From Hofstenia miamia (taxonomy: Eukaryota; Xenacoelomorpha; Acoela; Hofsteniidae): a DNA stretch of 64,000 nucleotides. Positions 48,601-59,423 of this stretch are shown here, piece by piece. The position numbers and the translations under genes were made by a program. A model generated the notes under the pieces. That model ran no database searches. It was not told the origin of the DNA and saw only the letters and a list, made by a program, of their open reading frames with translations. The stretch covers positions 2,031,244-2,095,243 of the forward strand of contig CABFPE010000017.1 in NCBI GenBank assembly GCA_900660155.1, written 5' to 3'. The first letter of the stretch is position 1; every line of letters starts with the position of its first letter.

Positions 48601-51600
48601 ACTACTATTTGGCGTCTAAATTAAGCTTCGGTTAAACCAGTAAGGAGCAAGAAAATGAACTTAAAAGTGATATAGTAGACAAACATTTATTTGATTGCTT
48701 TGTTTCAATAACGAAATTAGTGATATTGGTGATGGAAACCTCATCCCTCGAATTCTAACGCCTTGTTTTAAATCTAATTACTATTATATCCAACACCTTT
48801 TAAACAAAAATTTAAAAAATAGCCAAGAATGATTTAACGTTCAAATCCTGACTTTCGGGTAATCAAACAAAGCTCATTTTTAAATTTTCCCCCAAAACAT
48901 GCAGTTAAGAAAAAAAATCTTCAATTTTTATAAGTAAAAGCAGAATAATGCATTAGTTCAATTGCTGCAAGCAGCTTAGCCATTATAATTTCAAAAAATC
49001 TCATCCAAAAATAGCCTCGATTACAACGTAATTCACCCACACCCAGATTCGATGAAAAACGTTGTTTAATGTTTACGTAATGTCAACAAGACATTGTGGT
49101 TTCCTTATGTTGCAGGAAATGTACTGCTTATAGACTGCAACACAATCCGTTGCTAGACAGTGTTTCCAAGAACATACTACAGTTCAGTTACTGTCAAAAC
49201 AATACTTAGCGAAAATTGCAATTAAATTATTTTGTGATTAGTTGCAAAGAAGATAACAAATTTATGATTGCAAAGTTTCAATAGTATAAAGTGCCCAAAG
49301 CAATTAGCAATAAATTCCTTCCTCTATAATAAGTAAGCTTTGCCAAAAATGGAAAAGTGAAATCGAAAAGTACATGTAAATGTTAAGTGCTTTGGAAGTT
49401 GTAATAAAAGATGAAAAGAGCCGATGGCATGAAATAATTTATCAGTGATTTTTATAAAATATTGGTGGATAATGAAGTATACTAATACAGTGGAGAAAGA
49501 AGATTAAAAAAATTAAACTTTACCTTTCGGTTTTTACAAGTTGACATAGACTACGAGATGAGCGCGAGTCGTAAACAAATGCGAAGCAAACTTGATAAAA
49601 CTGTGTACATTGCAAACAGTCTACTCTCACTAAAAGCAATATAGCGGATACGAAACACTCAAATGGAAAACTAGAAGGGAAGTTTTATTCAATTAAACCA
49701 TTAACGTGCATAATTAGTCTAAATCGAAACATTTATGCACTCCAGTCACAAAACCATTTGAAATAAGAGCTCGAAATTGTGTCACGCTAGTTAACGCATT
49801 GTTCTATTTATTTTGAGTGCGGTAAACTCAAATGTTTCACTTTACTGTATACAAATGGCGTCATTTACTGTAATAAAAGACCAATAAATATATTACTGTT
49901 TACAATAAGTGAGCTGGGGAAGATTTTAATATACAAGAAACAGCGCGTGATAATATTTAAATAATTAGTATTCTAACACTCTTATGGGTATATACGTGCT
50001 ATCGCGCGTTAACTTTTTTCGATTCGACACTCACCAAACAAACGAAAAAAAATAGATAAAAATCAGTGATTTTTGTAAAGAATGAATTCCTTTTTACAAG
50101 CAAAGATCATATAATAGCTACAGTAGGCGAGCGCAGAAGAAATTGTAATTCTTTGATAATCGTAAATCAGTCAACAATTTCTGCTGTTTTTTCTAGAATC
50201 AAGACGCGCTGGGAAAACAGAAATCAGCAAAATAAGCTGAACAAAAACGAAATTGCTGTGTAAATGTAAAATACGCAATAATTGACTGTCTGCAAGTGAT
50301 AGAAATCCACGGATCATCTATGCTCAAAGTTGTAAATTTGTTTATTTCTTTTGCTGTTGCATAACAATTAAATGAAATCTAATGTAAATTGAGATCAACG
50401 TGATCGAATTCAGAATTTTGCGACTTTGGAGGCAGTGATGCTTGCTCCTAATAATGATTATGTAGTCAAATGAACATGACCTTCGTAATTTGGGCGCAAA
50501 ACTAGAAACATTGCCCTCAAATTCGTGTTGCAGCAAAGTGATATTGGCAATTCCACTAAGAGCTCCCAGTGAAATGGTGTGGTGCTGGAATTCTAACTCA
50601 AGACGAGTCAAATTATACCCATGATTTATGAATTGTACTGCTCCTTCAGCTGGAGATTGCATTAGTTTTTCAATAAAATTATTTTCAATTGAATTGGCTC
50701 TAATTTTTGTCTTAACAAAAAATCGCTCCAATTTTATTTAAAATGATTGAGAGTATGTTTTAAAAAGCACAAAGTTGGCTCAATTTTTTTTAGCAATTTT
50801 CGAAATTTGTTATTGTGAGAAGCTCACGGCAGAAAACGATTTTTAAGCCCCTGAAACTCATTGAAATGACAACTACGTTTACACAGAAAGTGAGCGTGGC
50901 ATTAGATCAAATTTTACTGCTTTGACTGTCCGCTCCTAACCACAATTCAATATTTGAGTCAACGAGGCAAACGGAAAACAAATTGTTTGCTCACTGGATG
51001 ATGAGAATGTTTGCTCACAAGTGATAAGTGTAATAATTAAGATGCAGTAGCATTAGCGAGGTTTTAGAATAGTAAAATTTGCGGCATTTACAAGGTCAAA
51101 TGAAATCAGAACGACCTTATTTTTATATAAAAGTAAAGTTACAATTGCAGTTATTTTTTACAAGTTTTACCTTTACAAGGAATATATCCACTTCGAACTT
51201 GTTTGAAATTTTTAAAAAATCGACAATATATAATACTGTGAAAATTTCCAATAGTAAAATGTTAGATTTGTTGAAAATTTCGGCATTGATATATACACGA
51301 TACAATGTTTTATAGAAACCTACATGCTGCTGGACATGTAAAATAACTTAAGCTACTGATACGGGTGAAGTAAGAATTACAGAATTCAAAAAAACTTAAA
51401 CTGAGGTCAATCCTAGCTCCTAGCACGTAGTACGTTCCCAAGTCCAGAAATAGCGAAAGCGTGATTTTTTACTTGTAGATTTCAAAGAGGTAGTTTTTAC
51501 ATTGGTATAATTTCCTAATACAAATACATGTATAACCCTATGAAATCTGCATTTCAAAGTATTAAATTTCCACTTTTTCAAATACATTATTGCAAAAAGG

Positions 51601-54600
51601 TTGTTTATAAGGCTATAATAAGAAATAAAATGTCAATAGACTTTATGAAATGCTTAGTGTTTAAGTAATATTTTTGTTACAAAAGTTAACTTATTTTGAC
51701 GGCATGAATATTTATGCAAGAAATTGTCATTGATTTTCTAAGATTATAACGTGCAATATTTTAACTAACACTAATCCATGATAGCCAATCAGTTAATTTC
51801 TCCCAGGGGTAACACGTAATAGCCCACATGCGGAGTCACAAACGCTAATAAAGGACAGGTGAACTTTTAAAATGAAGCAAGAGCGTCGCTTTAATAATTT
51901 AAAGTGTTTAATAAGAATACATAAAAATAAGACCAATAAAAATCTGCAAAACATTCTAGAGATATCAACGGATTAAAATTTCATAAAATAATTTTAATAT
52001 CGACAGGAAATTATAAATTAACTTTTCATACCCTTTTGCATATAACATAAAGGCGTTAAATTCGCGATCAAAAGGCTATGAATACGTTTCGCGAAACATA
52101 AAATAAAGGTATATTGAAAGTGAAAATAAGAAATATTAAGGGCATCATCAAAGTGACATGAGCCACCAGCAGATGCAATCTCGAAAAGCGAATAAAATGC
52201 TAATAAAAGACAGGAAAACGAGCACATTATGCAGAGATAATAAAATGTGTGCTTGATAGATTTATATATTCAAATAGTCTCCCAAGTGGAAAAAACTTTC
52301 ACTGCGTTAATGAATAAGTTGCTTTCATGTAAAGCTAAATTTTCTTACTTTGACTAAAGCATTTCCCGCAAAATTATTTTAATTACAATTTCTCATTTCA
52401 AGCAAATACGATGAGAAGGAAATTTAATCAATAAAAATAGGAATTTGGTGGCTACTGGAAAATAACATTTTCTTTAAATAAATATGTCGCTTATAAATCA
52501 CGATGCAATACTATATTAAGTTAACATCTTAAGCCTGAATTTTAATTTCATGCCAATATAAAATTATTATCTAACGAAATGAGTAATTTGGATTTTTAAT
52601 GAAATTACTGCATTGTGGACATTACACTAAATATTGAAAAATTCTCAAAAAACTGTCGATAAAAGTAAGTTGATTCAATTGTAAAACATTACAAAATCGT
52701 TTCAAAACAGCTGAAAATCATTGACATATAACGACACTTCAGGGTCATCTTTAAGTTAAACACTACCATATGTTTATTTTAATATTTGAGCTCTAAAACT
52801 GTTTTTAAAAATAAATTGATTAAATGCTTAACATTCATTTTAAATTTTTTCAAAATAATTTTGAACATTTCCGTATTTAATCATACGATATCAATAATAA
52901 AACGAAAAACAAATTCTAAAGGGCCTTTAGTAAAGGAGCTAATGTATTTCTAATTATTTGCAGATTTGTAATATTGACGCTATCACTCAAATCCCTGAAT
53001 AAACACATGGATTTCTAAACAAATTACCCGCATATGAGTAATACAAAACAGTTTATTCAGTACAAAGGCTCATATAAACGGCAATCCTTACAAAAAAAGT
53101 ACATGGAAACTCATATTCAAAGGTATCACTGGAAGTAAAACTGTAAATAAATTCAAAGTTATTATAATATTTATAATACTATTATCAGATTTAAACAAAC
53201 AGTTCTCACCAACAGCGTTACCAAATAGAATTAAATTAGCACTCAACGGTTATTTCATGAATCATTAGCAAGCAATGACACGTTTCCGCACCATGGCTCA
53301 TGACAAGACACCAAAGTGCCTCAATAATTGCTCATTAGGCCTAATGCAATTTCAATAACAAAGTATTGTTTCGGTAAAATTAAAAAGACAGCTTTGATTA
53401 ATAATTAATAAAATATTTTGGCGGTAAATTAACTGTAAAGGAATATTTTATTTCTGAATACACGGTATATAAAAAGTCGATACGCCTTCTCACATAAAAT
53501 TATTATTAAAGACTATTATTCATTTTGTTCAATTGCTTTTCAAGCATCTATAAAAATTGATTGACAATTTATATGGAATTCTAATATCAAATCTAATTTG
53601 TTATTTATTTGTTATTCTAACAAAATTTTTAGTTATATTATTACAAGAATATTGCGCAAATACATATATATCAAATGCCAAATCTCTTCAAAGGCAAGTT
53701 ATTAAAAAAGTAATATAAATATGTTTGCATATGGAACATATTTGCTTAAATTGCTCAAATCCTTTGATTCTCATTATGCTTTTTACGATATTTGTCTTCT
53801 TAATTAAAATGCAGTTTTAATATTAAGACAGATGAATTAAGATAAATAACATGCACAATAATACGATGTAGAACTCAAAGACTGATATAATTAACATTTA
53901 AGAGAAAACTGAAACACACACCTTATGTTTTTTGGACTTCTTCTCAGATTTGTGTTTACTACTTTTGTGAGATTTTGAAGCGGATGTCTCGCTATTTTGA
54001 GGAATTGCCTGTGAATTACTATCAGTAGTTTGCGTAGCTGCTAAGGTGCCACAACTAGACGAAGAAGACAAAAGTGGTTCAACTTCATTTCCAGAAGAAC
54101 AATTATCATCATCAGAATTGTTAAATGCCATATTTGTGTTGCTAAAAAATGAAAATAATATTTAGTTTCAAAGTAGAAACTTTCCTAAAAATTGAAATGA
54201 CAATAAGGCAAAAATTATTGATCTTAAGTTGAGAATTTGAAAACCTCAGGGAATGTGACAAATGTGCCTGATCTGCTAACAACAAGTATTTATCATAAGC
54301 AAATAGTATTAATAAATTAATCCCGAAAACTAGTGATAAACACACTTGTACGAATTAATTATTTGCGTTAATACTTGCAGGTATTTACACATCTAACAGA
54401 CAATATTCTATACGAATTTACAAACAGAAAACTAGAAAATCTGAATAGCCAATAGTGTACTTTTTTCACTAAAGAAATTTGAAAATGACAAATAGTTTTC
54501 TATGGTAATTTACGGATGAAAACATTAATTCTAAACAGAATTCAAATAAATTATAACAATGCGAAGAATACCGATTGCAGAAACCGTTTTGCGAAAAATC

Positions 54601-54936
54601 ATCACTTGCAATGTCTGCTGAGTAGAAAAAGCGCTCAATTTACTCCTGGCTGCAAACAAAAGGTTTTTAGGCAATTATATGAGTCAATCGATTAACTTAA
54701 ATAATTTACTAATGCGTAGTTATACATTGCAATTCTATTAATGTTCGCATATAATAAAATGTACCTTTGTGAAGTCTGTGGAACAGAAATGGTTAATTTT
54801 AAACTGTTGGGACTGGCCGATTGAATAGAGTAACCCTGATCAATATCACTGTTTGAACAAATATTTGGCTTGGCGTCCAAATCAATAACTAGTTGTCCGA
54901 TATCTTCCTCCAAAAAGTCGGACTCAGTATTAAAAG
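30519..54936 (-). CDS. sbb: scribbler/brakeless (ZNF608/ZNF609) orthologue, gene-level entry (6 exons resolved, 5' partial)
   Basis: A nuclear C2H2 zinc-finger protein. In Drosophila, scribbler/brakeless is a transcriptional corepressor in eye, wing and embryo patterning and larval behaviour; vertebrate ZNF608/609 are its orthologues. Minus-strand coding exons are 54936-54765, 54141-53922, 48615-48468, 34208-34121, 33071-32072 and 30734-30519. All have AG/GT borders and compatible phases, and join into 613 codons without a stop. Shared with ZNF609: [11 protein letters not shown] near the start, [29 protein letters not shown]...[16 protein letters not shown] and a single finger. It is much shorter than vertebrate ZNF609 (about 1,400 aa). 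The initiator exon is not securely found, and the C-terminal half is either shortened or lies beyond a further intron. Exon details are in separate entries. Confidence 0.92.
32072..33071 (-). CDS. sbb: sbb exon E: large exon with the single C2H2 zinc finger
   Basis: Acceptor atttag, donor GAAATG|GTATGT; exactly 1000 nt, ending in phase 0. It begins [20 protein letters not shown] (ZNF609: FCDSPTSD) and carries basic [12 protein letters not shown]. The finger is [24 protein letters not shown] at 32767-32696 (C-x4-C-x12-H-x2/4-H). A low-complexity acidic then proline/serine/glutamine-rich region follows, ending SSESREM. The RYK-N-NGLKYHQ-HAH core is diagnostic of this family. The finger spacing is unusual for DNA-binding C2H2 arrays and is conserved in the family. 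Confidence 0.94.
34121..34208 (-). CDS. sbb: sbb exon D: short conserved exon ([10 protein letters not shown])
   Basis: Only 88 nt: acceptor tatatttag, donor CAAAG|GTATAT. It joins G|GT to the previous exon and AG|A to the next. It encodes [20 protein letters not shown] then [10 protein letters not shown]. The vertebrate counterpart reads [20 protein letters not shown] and TRHDWAPPR, so WGSQ replaces the otherwise conserved WAPP. A naive gene finder would easily miss this exon; phases on both sides confirm it. Confidence 0.93.
35041..35329 (+). repeat. Dispersed intronic repeat, copy 1 (partner at 44869-45254)
   Basis: A series of matched segments occurs in the same order in both copies: TGCATTCATT, AGTTTTGTG-GAATG, AAATTTTGACCTTT, AATTAGCTATTAT, AATATTATTT, AGAAATTTAAGA, TCTTCGGCTC or TTTTCGGCTC, and ATTAAGGCTTGGCT. 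Divergence looks like roughly 20-25 percent by eye, so this is an old family. No coding capacity or terminal structure was recognised. Confidence 0.75.
35540..36110 (+). repeat. GC-richer dispersed repeat with relatives at ~38840 and ~62940
   Basis: The core at 35680-35765 is markedly more GC- and CpG-rich than its surroundings. TTTGCGCACGACACGCCTC at 35744-35762 recurs in reverse near 38850-38868 as a form with ACGACACGCCTC. A more diverged version lies at about 62945-63130 in direct orientation (GGTCGCA, CTGACTTT, ACGGCAAGCCT, then TATCGAGAGAATTTGAAA against TATAGAGAGAATTTAAAT). A 30-base unit is tandemly doubled at 36014-36082. The family is not identified. A tRNA-type SINE was considered, but no clear B box was seen. 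Confidence 0.5.
39575..39622. repeat. CT/TA compound microsatellite
   Basis: (CT)n followed directly by (TA)n within the large sbb intron. Confidence 0.95.
41884..42141. mobile_element. hAT MITE with perfect 8-bp target duplication
   Basis: 258 bp, starting CAGAGGCGCGTTTAGG and ending with the reverse of CAGTGGTGCGCTTAGG. The ends are imperfect inverted repeats with hAT-type CA-G termini. The octamer ggtcgttg occurs immediately before (41876-41883) and after (42142-42149), a perfect duplication. No coding capacity. G-runs and C-runs lie just inside the ends. Its termini resemble those of the larger element at 15486-18264 (CAG-GGCGC), so they may belong to related families. Confidence 0.92.
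44869..45254 (+). repeat. Dispersed intronic repeat, copy 2
   Basis: Counterpart of 35041-35329, in the same orientation, slightly longer at its left side. Both copies lie in the same sbb intron, almost 10 kb apart. Confidence 0.75.
47108..47470 (+). CDS. Hypothetical intronic ORF, 120 aa, lysine/histidine-rich
   Basis: An ATG-initiated frame antisense to sbb, encoding [20 protein letters not shown] and ending NINKCIHT. It is basic (about one fifth K+R), with aromatic residues spaced through the middle ([20 protein letters not shown]) and a [20 protein letters not shown] segment. In DNA this AT-rich, 120 codons without a stop is longer than most chance frames nearby, and the composition is protein-like. 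I recognise no domain, signal peptide or membrane segment. It may be a small nested gene, an exon of one, a fragment of an unrecognised element, or chance. Confidence 0.3.
   Translation: MKDLPWKYSSHKIRRKLNKIQFAMEFYQNIAHCRQKKNDSTDFLFKRWKFHCNNFIRNIIYHKHVMNSYIQKWLFAGMQPNAKGDTSMAYSAYAKILGKSILKQQQKPIKFRNINKCIHT
48468..48615 (-). CDS. sbb: sbb exon C: conserved [13 protein letters not shown] block
   Basis: Acceptor tttag, donor GAAG|GTTTGT; 148 nt, entering in phase 0 and leaving with one base. It encodes [20 protein letters not shown], then [20 protein letters not shown] and [10 protein letters not shown]. This is a near match to the most conserved part of ZNF609 ([27 protein letters not shown]). 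KRKR may be a second nuclear signal. It is flanked by introns of 5.3 kb (upstream) and 14.3 kb (downstream). Confidence 0.93.
48616..53921. other. sbb: 5.3-kb sbb intron
   Basis: AT-rich, with no recognised repeats having definable ends. A minus-strand open frame at 50342-50662 (106 codons from its first ATG) has no family motif and no good exon borders. Confidence 0.7.
53922..54141 (-). CDS. sbb: sbb exon B: serine-rich and basic nuclear-localisation region
   Basis: Acceptor tttttag, donor AAG|GTGTGT; 220 nt, joined to the previous exon through AG|C (serine) and ending in phase 0. It encodes [18 protein letters not shown], a [10 protein letters not shown] run, and ends [18 protein letters not shown], a lysine-rich tract that looks like a nuclear localisation signal. 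ZNF609 has a similar K/S-rich region at this place, but a much longer one. Confidence 0.88.
54765..54936 (-). CDS. sbb: sbb exon A: acidic N-terminal IDLDA motif
   Basis: The acceptor (catttag) ends at 54937 and the donor is CAAAG|GTACAT after 54765; 172 nt, entering in phase 1 and leaving with AG. It encodes [20 protein letters not shown], then [36 protein letters not shown]. This aligns with the ZNF609 N-terminus ([21 protein letters not shown]). Upstream in frame there is a TAG and no ATG, so translation must begin in an earlier exon. Confidence 0.88.
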
Positions 54937-55130
54937 CTAAATGCAATTTGAGATAGTTAAAATGCTAATTTATTGTCCCGGCAGAACGGTGAGCGAATAG
55001 TCAGCGATAGAAATTACACGCTATCAGCAATTCGACGGTAAACATTCGACAACATCTGTTCGCCAGTGAGGGCGCTACAATGTGTGTAAGAGAGCCAAAA
55101 TCCGCCTGCCAATCGTTTTGCAATAACATT
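54937..55130 (-). promoter_or_regulatory. CpG-richer segment next to the first resolved sbb exon
   Basis: About 55000-55110 has a cluster of CpGs (tcgacggtaaac, cattcgac, gttcgcc, agggcgct) in otherwise CpG-poor DNA. It could hold an alternative sbb transcription start or be a transposon end. No TATA or initiator can be fixed. Confidence 0.2.
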
Positions 55131-55472
55131 TTTAATTAACTATCATTTTTAAATGCCGCAATAAAACAAAATGATTTATTAAATTTTAATATGCACTCGC
55201 CAACGTCCCTTCTATTTACAAAATATATTTATAGATTACTACTCGCTTATTTCTCAAATTATACTTCAGTATATAAAACATGTTAAATCTAATTTTGCCT
55301 CGTTTGTTCGGGTTTCAATTACAGACCTAGTCATTAATATTCCATTCGAAAGCATAGTTTTGTACACTTAGAAATATAAAATAAAATAATTACATGTAAG
55401 TTATTTATGTCCAAAATTTAAAAAAATGAAACTTCATTTTTACATAAAAATTTAAAAATCACTTAACCCCAG

Positions 55473-55828
55473 GTGCGATCCTAGAAAATTTTAAATGGGG
55501 GTTCAATTTTTTTCCTAAAATTATTAAAAAACGATTATTTATTGGCAATAGTTATGCAAAATCTAGTCATAATTTGCAAAAAGTGCATTGATTTAGGAGA
55601 TTCTTCACAAAAACCTCAAGATTTATACACATGAAAGCCAGTCTTTTTTTCATAGAAGAGACGAAAATTTTTGAAAAAAAGGTTTCTATCTTATTAAAAA
55701 AACCCTAAAAAGATATTTTTACCACAATATTTACTAAAGAAAATGGCAATTTCATATAGTGCTTAGACAAATTTTGAAAATGGGGGGGGGGGGGCATTCC
55801 CCCAAAACCGCACCAGCTCAATGCTTAA
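55473..55828. mobile_element. Decayed hAT-like MITE
   Basis: Starts CAGGTGCGATCCTAG. Near its right side is CCGCACCAGC, the reverse of a similar end, with G- and C-runs inside (a run of about 13 Gs near 55783). The flanks share only CTTAA. This is the same general architecture as the MITE at 41884 but older and less certain. Confidence 0.4.
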
Positions 55829-57455
55829 AGTAGATTTGATATTTTACCAAACCCGAGGCATTATAAATACAATTAAACATTTTTAACACACCCATTCACT
55901 TGGTGAAAATAAAAAAACAAGTAATTCGATACGTCTTCTGTATTTTAAAAAATTCCAAATTAGTCATTAATAATAAATTGATGGCGCTTTATTGATCATT
56001 CTCGTTCTTGCATCTGCTCTTTGTTATGTAATTAAATCGTACTCTGGCAAAAACTTTAAAATCAACATGCGCGATCTTTATTGCAATGGATCCACACTTA
56101 AGCTGTGAGTTCGCACAATCAAATTCAGAATCTCACACTCACACCCAAGCCGTCCCCAATTAAGCAGTGCACAAGTACCATACTGAGACTTCAACTGAGT
56201 ACCACCCACTTAAAGTGATCTCCTGTTGATACGTTATCAAGGTATCAACGTATCACTTTGTTGATTGAAAATTCTCAAATGAAATTTTTATTTGATGCCC
56301 ATGACATCAAAATACGATATGTTTAAAATTGGCAGGACATTCACAATCATTTATTAAGGATCACAAATTGATACAATATGACCCGAAAATAGAAGAAAAT
56401 GAAACCGTTTTACTAATTAAAAAAGAGTTAATATTGAAATTTCATTTACTATTCTAACTGAAGGCTGATAGCCGCTGTTGGCAAATTGCAATAACTGGCA
56501 AACTTCATGGAAATGACAACTATACCAGTCATATATTCACGGGCTTAGAAAGTTGAAGGGACTTGGCTTAAAAGCAAGGCAATGTCAGACACTCAAGAGG
56601 TGGAAGCTGCTTACGAATACTTAGTGCAGTTAATAAGTAATCGGTGACGGATTAAGTTCCCATATATAGTTTTAATCCATGTAATGAATCATTGGACTAC
56701 TTTTTTGTAAATAATGAATATTATTAACATTAAAATGCCTAGAAAATTTTCAAAATTTGTTTTTTAAAAACATTAAGCGCTAACAACTCACCAACTAATA
56801 ATTTTCCAAAATCTGTCAGCACCACTGAACAAGGGAATCGTCGCATCCTTAATTCGTGCCTTGTCGCTGATCGGTTCAGGCGCGCCTGACAGGACTTGGG
56901 TATTATATTTGTAGAAAACAAATTAGTTGGTTAGTTGTTATTGCCGTGGAACTTACACCGGATTTCGTGAACGTTTTTTTAAAAAAAATGGAATTTTCAT
57001 TGAAAAATATTGAATCTTTTCAAGTAATTCAACTACAATAAGTTTCCAACAGTATGTTCGAGCGCGTTCACCAATAGCTGTGACACAATCTCAGGATATC
57101 CAAATTTCATAATGGGAGAAAATTTGGAAAAACCGTACATAGGCAGTTTAAGGCTAGTTGTCGTGACCCAACAGTCCCAATGCCGCCTAGAGATAATGCT
57201 GCAATTATATTGGCAACGAACATTGGGAAAGGGAACCAACAAAAAAATACTAAAGAATGTGACGCATTTTAAAAACATCCAGGCAAAATAATTCATTAAA
57301 CATTAAAAAGTTACAACTAAGTTTTAAAATATTTATGAACAAACAAAACTTTCTAGTAAATCTTTGTCATTGATGGATTAACAGAGTGTAAGTGGTGTCA
57401 ATTAATAAGAGGTAAATGATTTGGATGACTCAATGCCGTGGTCGTACACAATTAA
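55829..57455. other. Upstream/intergenic DNA with two coding-like patches
   Basis: No gene is assigned. Minus-strand patches at 56792-56900 and 57040-57290 are less AT-rich and have protein-like frames. The first has an ATG followed by 18 codons and a good donor in the phase needed for the first resolved sbb exon. See the findings. Confidence 0.4.
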
Positions 57456-58064
57456 AGGTGAGTTCAGACGAGAACCTTTTGATGTATATCATTTGATATA
57501 CGTCAAAAAGATGCTCGTCTGAACGCACATCGTTCAAATTGAAGCACAATCAGCTTGCATCTTTTTGACGTAGTTCAAAAGATTCTAGTCTGAACGCACA
57601 ATATTCATTTGAACGATCAGTAATTAACGATTTTCTTTTGGAGACAGATTGTCTCAAGTAGCCGTGAGTCTTAAAATACGAGGATTTTGAAGCTCAACAA
57701 TTTTAACTTCAAAATGAACCCTGACGATATTGAATTGTAAATGTTACAAATTTTTAAAAAAAGGCAGTTATTCCTTTCAATGAAGTAATATTGATTTTTC
57801 ACAAATTTTGCTACTGAATTGTCAATATATTTTACATGCTTGTAGAACTAATTAAAATTACTTATAAAACAGAATTCAAGCATCTATTGAAATTTAATTA
57901 TATTGTTCAATTGTGCAATTACAAAGAAACTTTTAGAACCACGCGAAATCAACATTTTGGGGGTCGGTTCGGTTTGGTTCACATAAAATACTGCGATATC
58001 CATTGTATATTTTGCATATACATATATATATTNCGCATCAAAAGGTTCTCGTCTGAACGCACCT
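57456..58064. mobile_element. Foldback-type MITE with GTCTGAACGCAC repeats
   Basis: The left end AGGTGAGTTCAGACGAGAAC and the right end (reverse AGGTGCGTTCAGACGAGAAC) are near-perfect inverted repeats of about 29 bp. The flanks are aattaa on both sides (57450-57455 and 58065-58070). The left end is itself a hairpin: 57456-57490 pairs with about 57493-57527. The motif TCGTCTGAACGCAC or TAGTCTGAACGCAC recurs at about 57510, 57587 and 58049. One N at 58033 lies just inside the right end, so the interior may be incomplete. Non-coding; the superfamily is not assigned. Confidence 0.75.
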
Positions 58065-58070
58065 AATTAA

Positions 58071-59391
58071 GGGCTCGGATTTAGTATCAAATGTGGACAT
58101 ATCTTCGGGTTAGGCAAGCGAATATTCTCAAATACTAAATTAACCTTGACATACACGGAACGGAACCTCAATTTGATACGACTTTAACGAATGCAAATAC
58201 AGTTCAAACTTCAGGAAATAGACATTCGGAAATTTCTTCCAAAGTGGTACAAGATTGTTTTATGTAAAATCCATGAGCCACTTTGCAAACAGCTTTAGGA
58301 AAGTGAATACATAAATTCATCATGCAAACAGAATTGACCTAAAACACATTCCGTAATGTCGAGTGCAAATCATTGCAGATTTGCCAAATTATTAATGTTA
58401 GCTAAACTGTTTACAACTAAACTGAGCGCTTTCTTATTAGTTAATAATTTAGATGAAACGTTGAGATAATCAGGAGTAACAATAAAGCAGCATGAGAATC
58501 TTGATTGCAAACACCTACAAACATTTCCTGACAAAGTAGAATTTGACGTTCATTTTCTAATCACGGAATTGGATGTAGACTAGTTCCCTCGAAGAAATCG
58601 ACGAATTCAAGTCGTTCTCAATATAATTTGTTGAGAAATTTAACTTCCAACAAATTTTAAGAAGGCTATACTGAATAGGAGGCCGATTTTCAAATAAAGT
58701 CAATCTATATTCAAATTTACTATAAAATGAAAAGTTCTATTCGTAATTAAACATGCTAAAATCTTAAAATTATATATGACAATTATTGATACGATCAAAC
58801 TTAGCTGAACTACCTCTACAAGATATATTATGAATCTGTTTTTTTCTAGATTAAATTTGTAAACGCTTTGTCTATGATAGAAATAGAATCGGATCGAAGC
58901 GCGGGTCGGTTTGGATCGTAACTTAATTTTGTGAAAATCTCGCGAATGTTTCGGATCCAAAAACTTTCAAGAAAATATATAGTTTAATATCATTTTAAAT
59001 CTGTTAATAATCTCAATCGGAGCCCTTGAATTACTGTATTGGCAATTGAAAAAACAAATTTAAGTCCTTATTTATTTATTGTAATAATTTAAATTCCGAT
59101 CAAAAAATCAATAATTTTTAAGAAATTGGATTTGATTGGATCCGGAGCTTGAAATTGTATATCCGATTCCATCTCGGGAAATAAAGCTATACGGATTATA
59201 TAAATTTTTCGTTTCAAATTCAGATCTGTTGATTGTAAAATGTGTATATCTTAGAAAATCTATGATAAAAGGGTATTTCTAACTACGGGCACGTTAAAAC
59301 CATATGAAAAATTAATGAAATCAACCTCTCTAAATTTAAAGATTCTATAGTTAATTTGTTATTCTCATGACAATCTACCTCAAGTTTACAC

Positions 59392-59423
<32 letters not shown>

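Noticed and set aside
50342-50731. 129-codon minus-strand frame in a scribbler intron
   Set aside because: The frame opens with a non-ATG codon. From the first ATG it is about 106 codons with no known motif, and it has no splice borders compatible with neighbouring exons.
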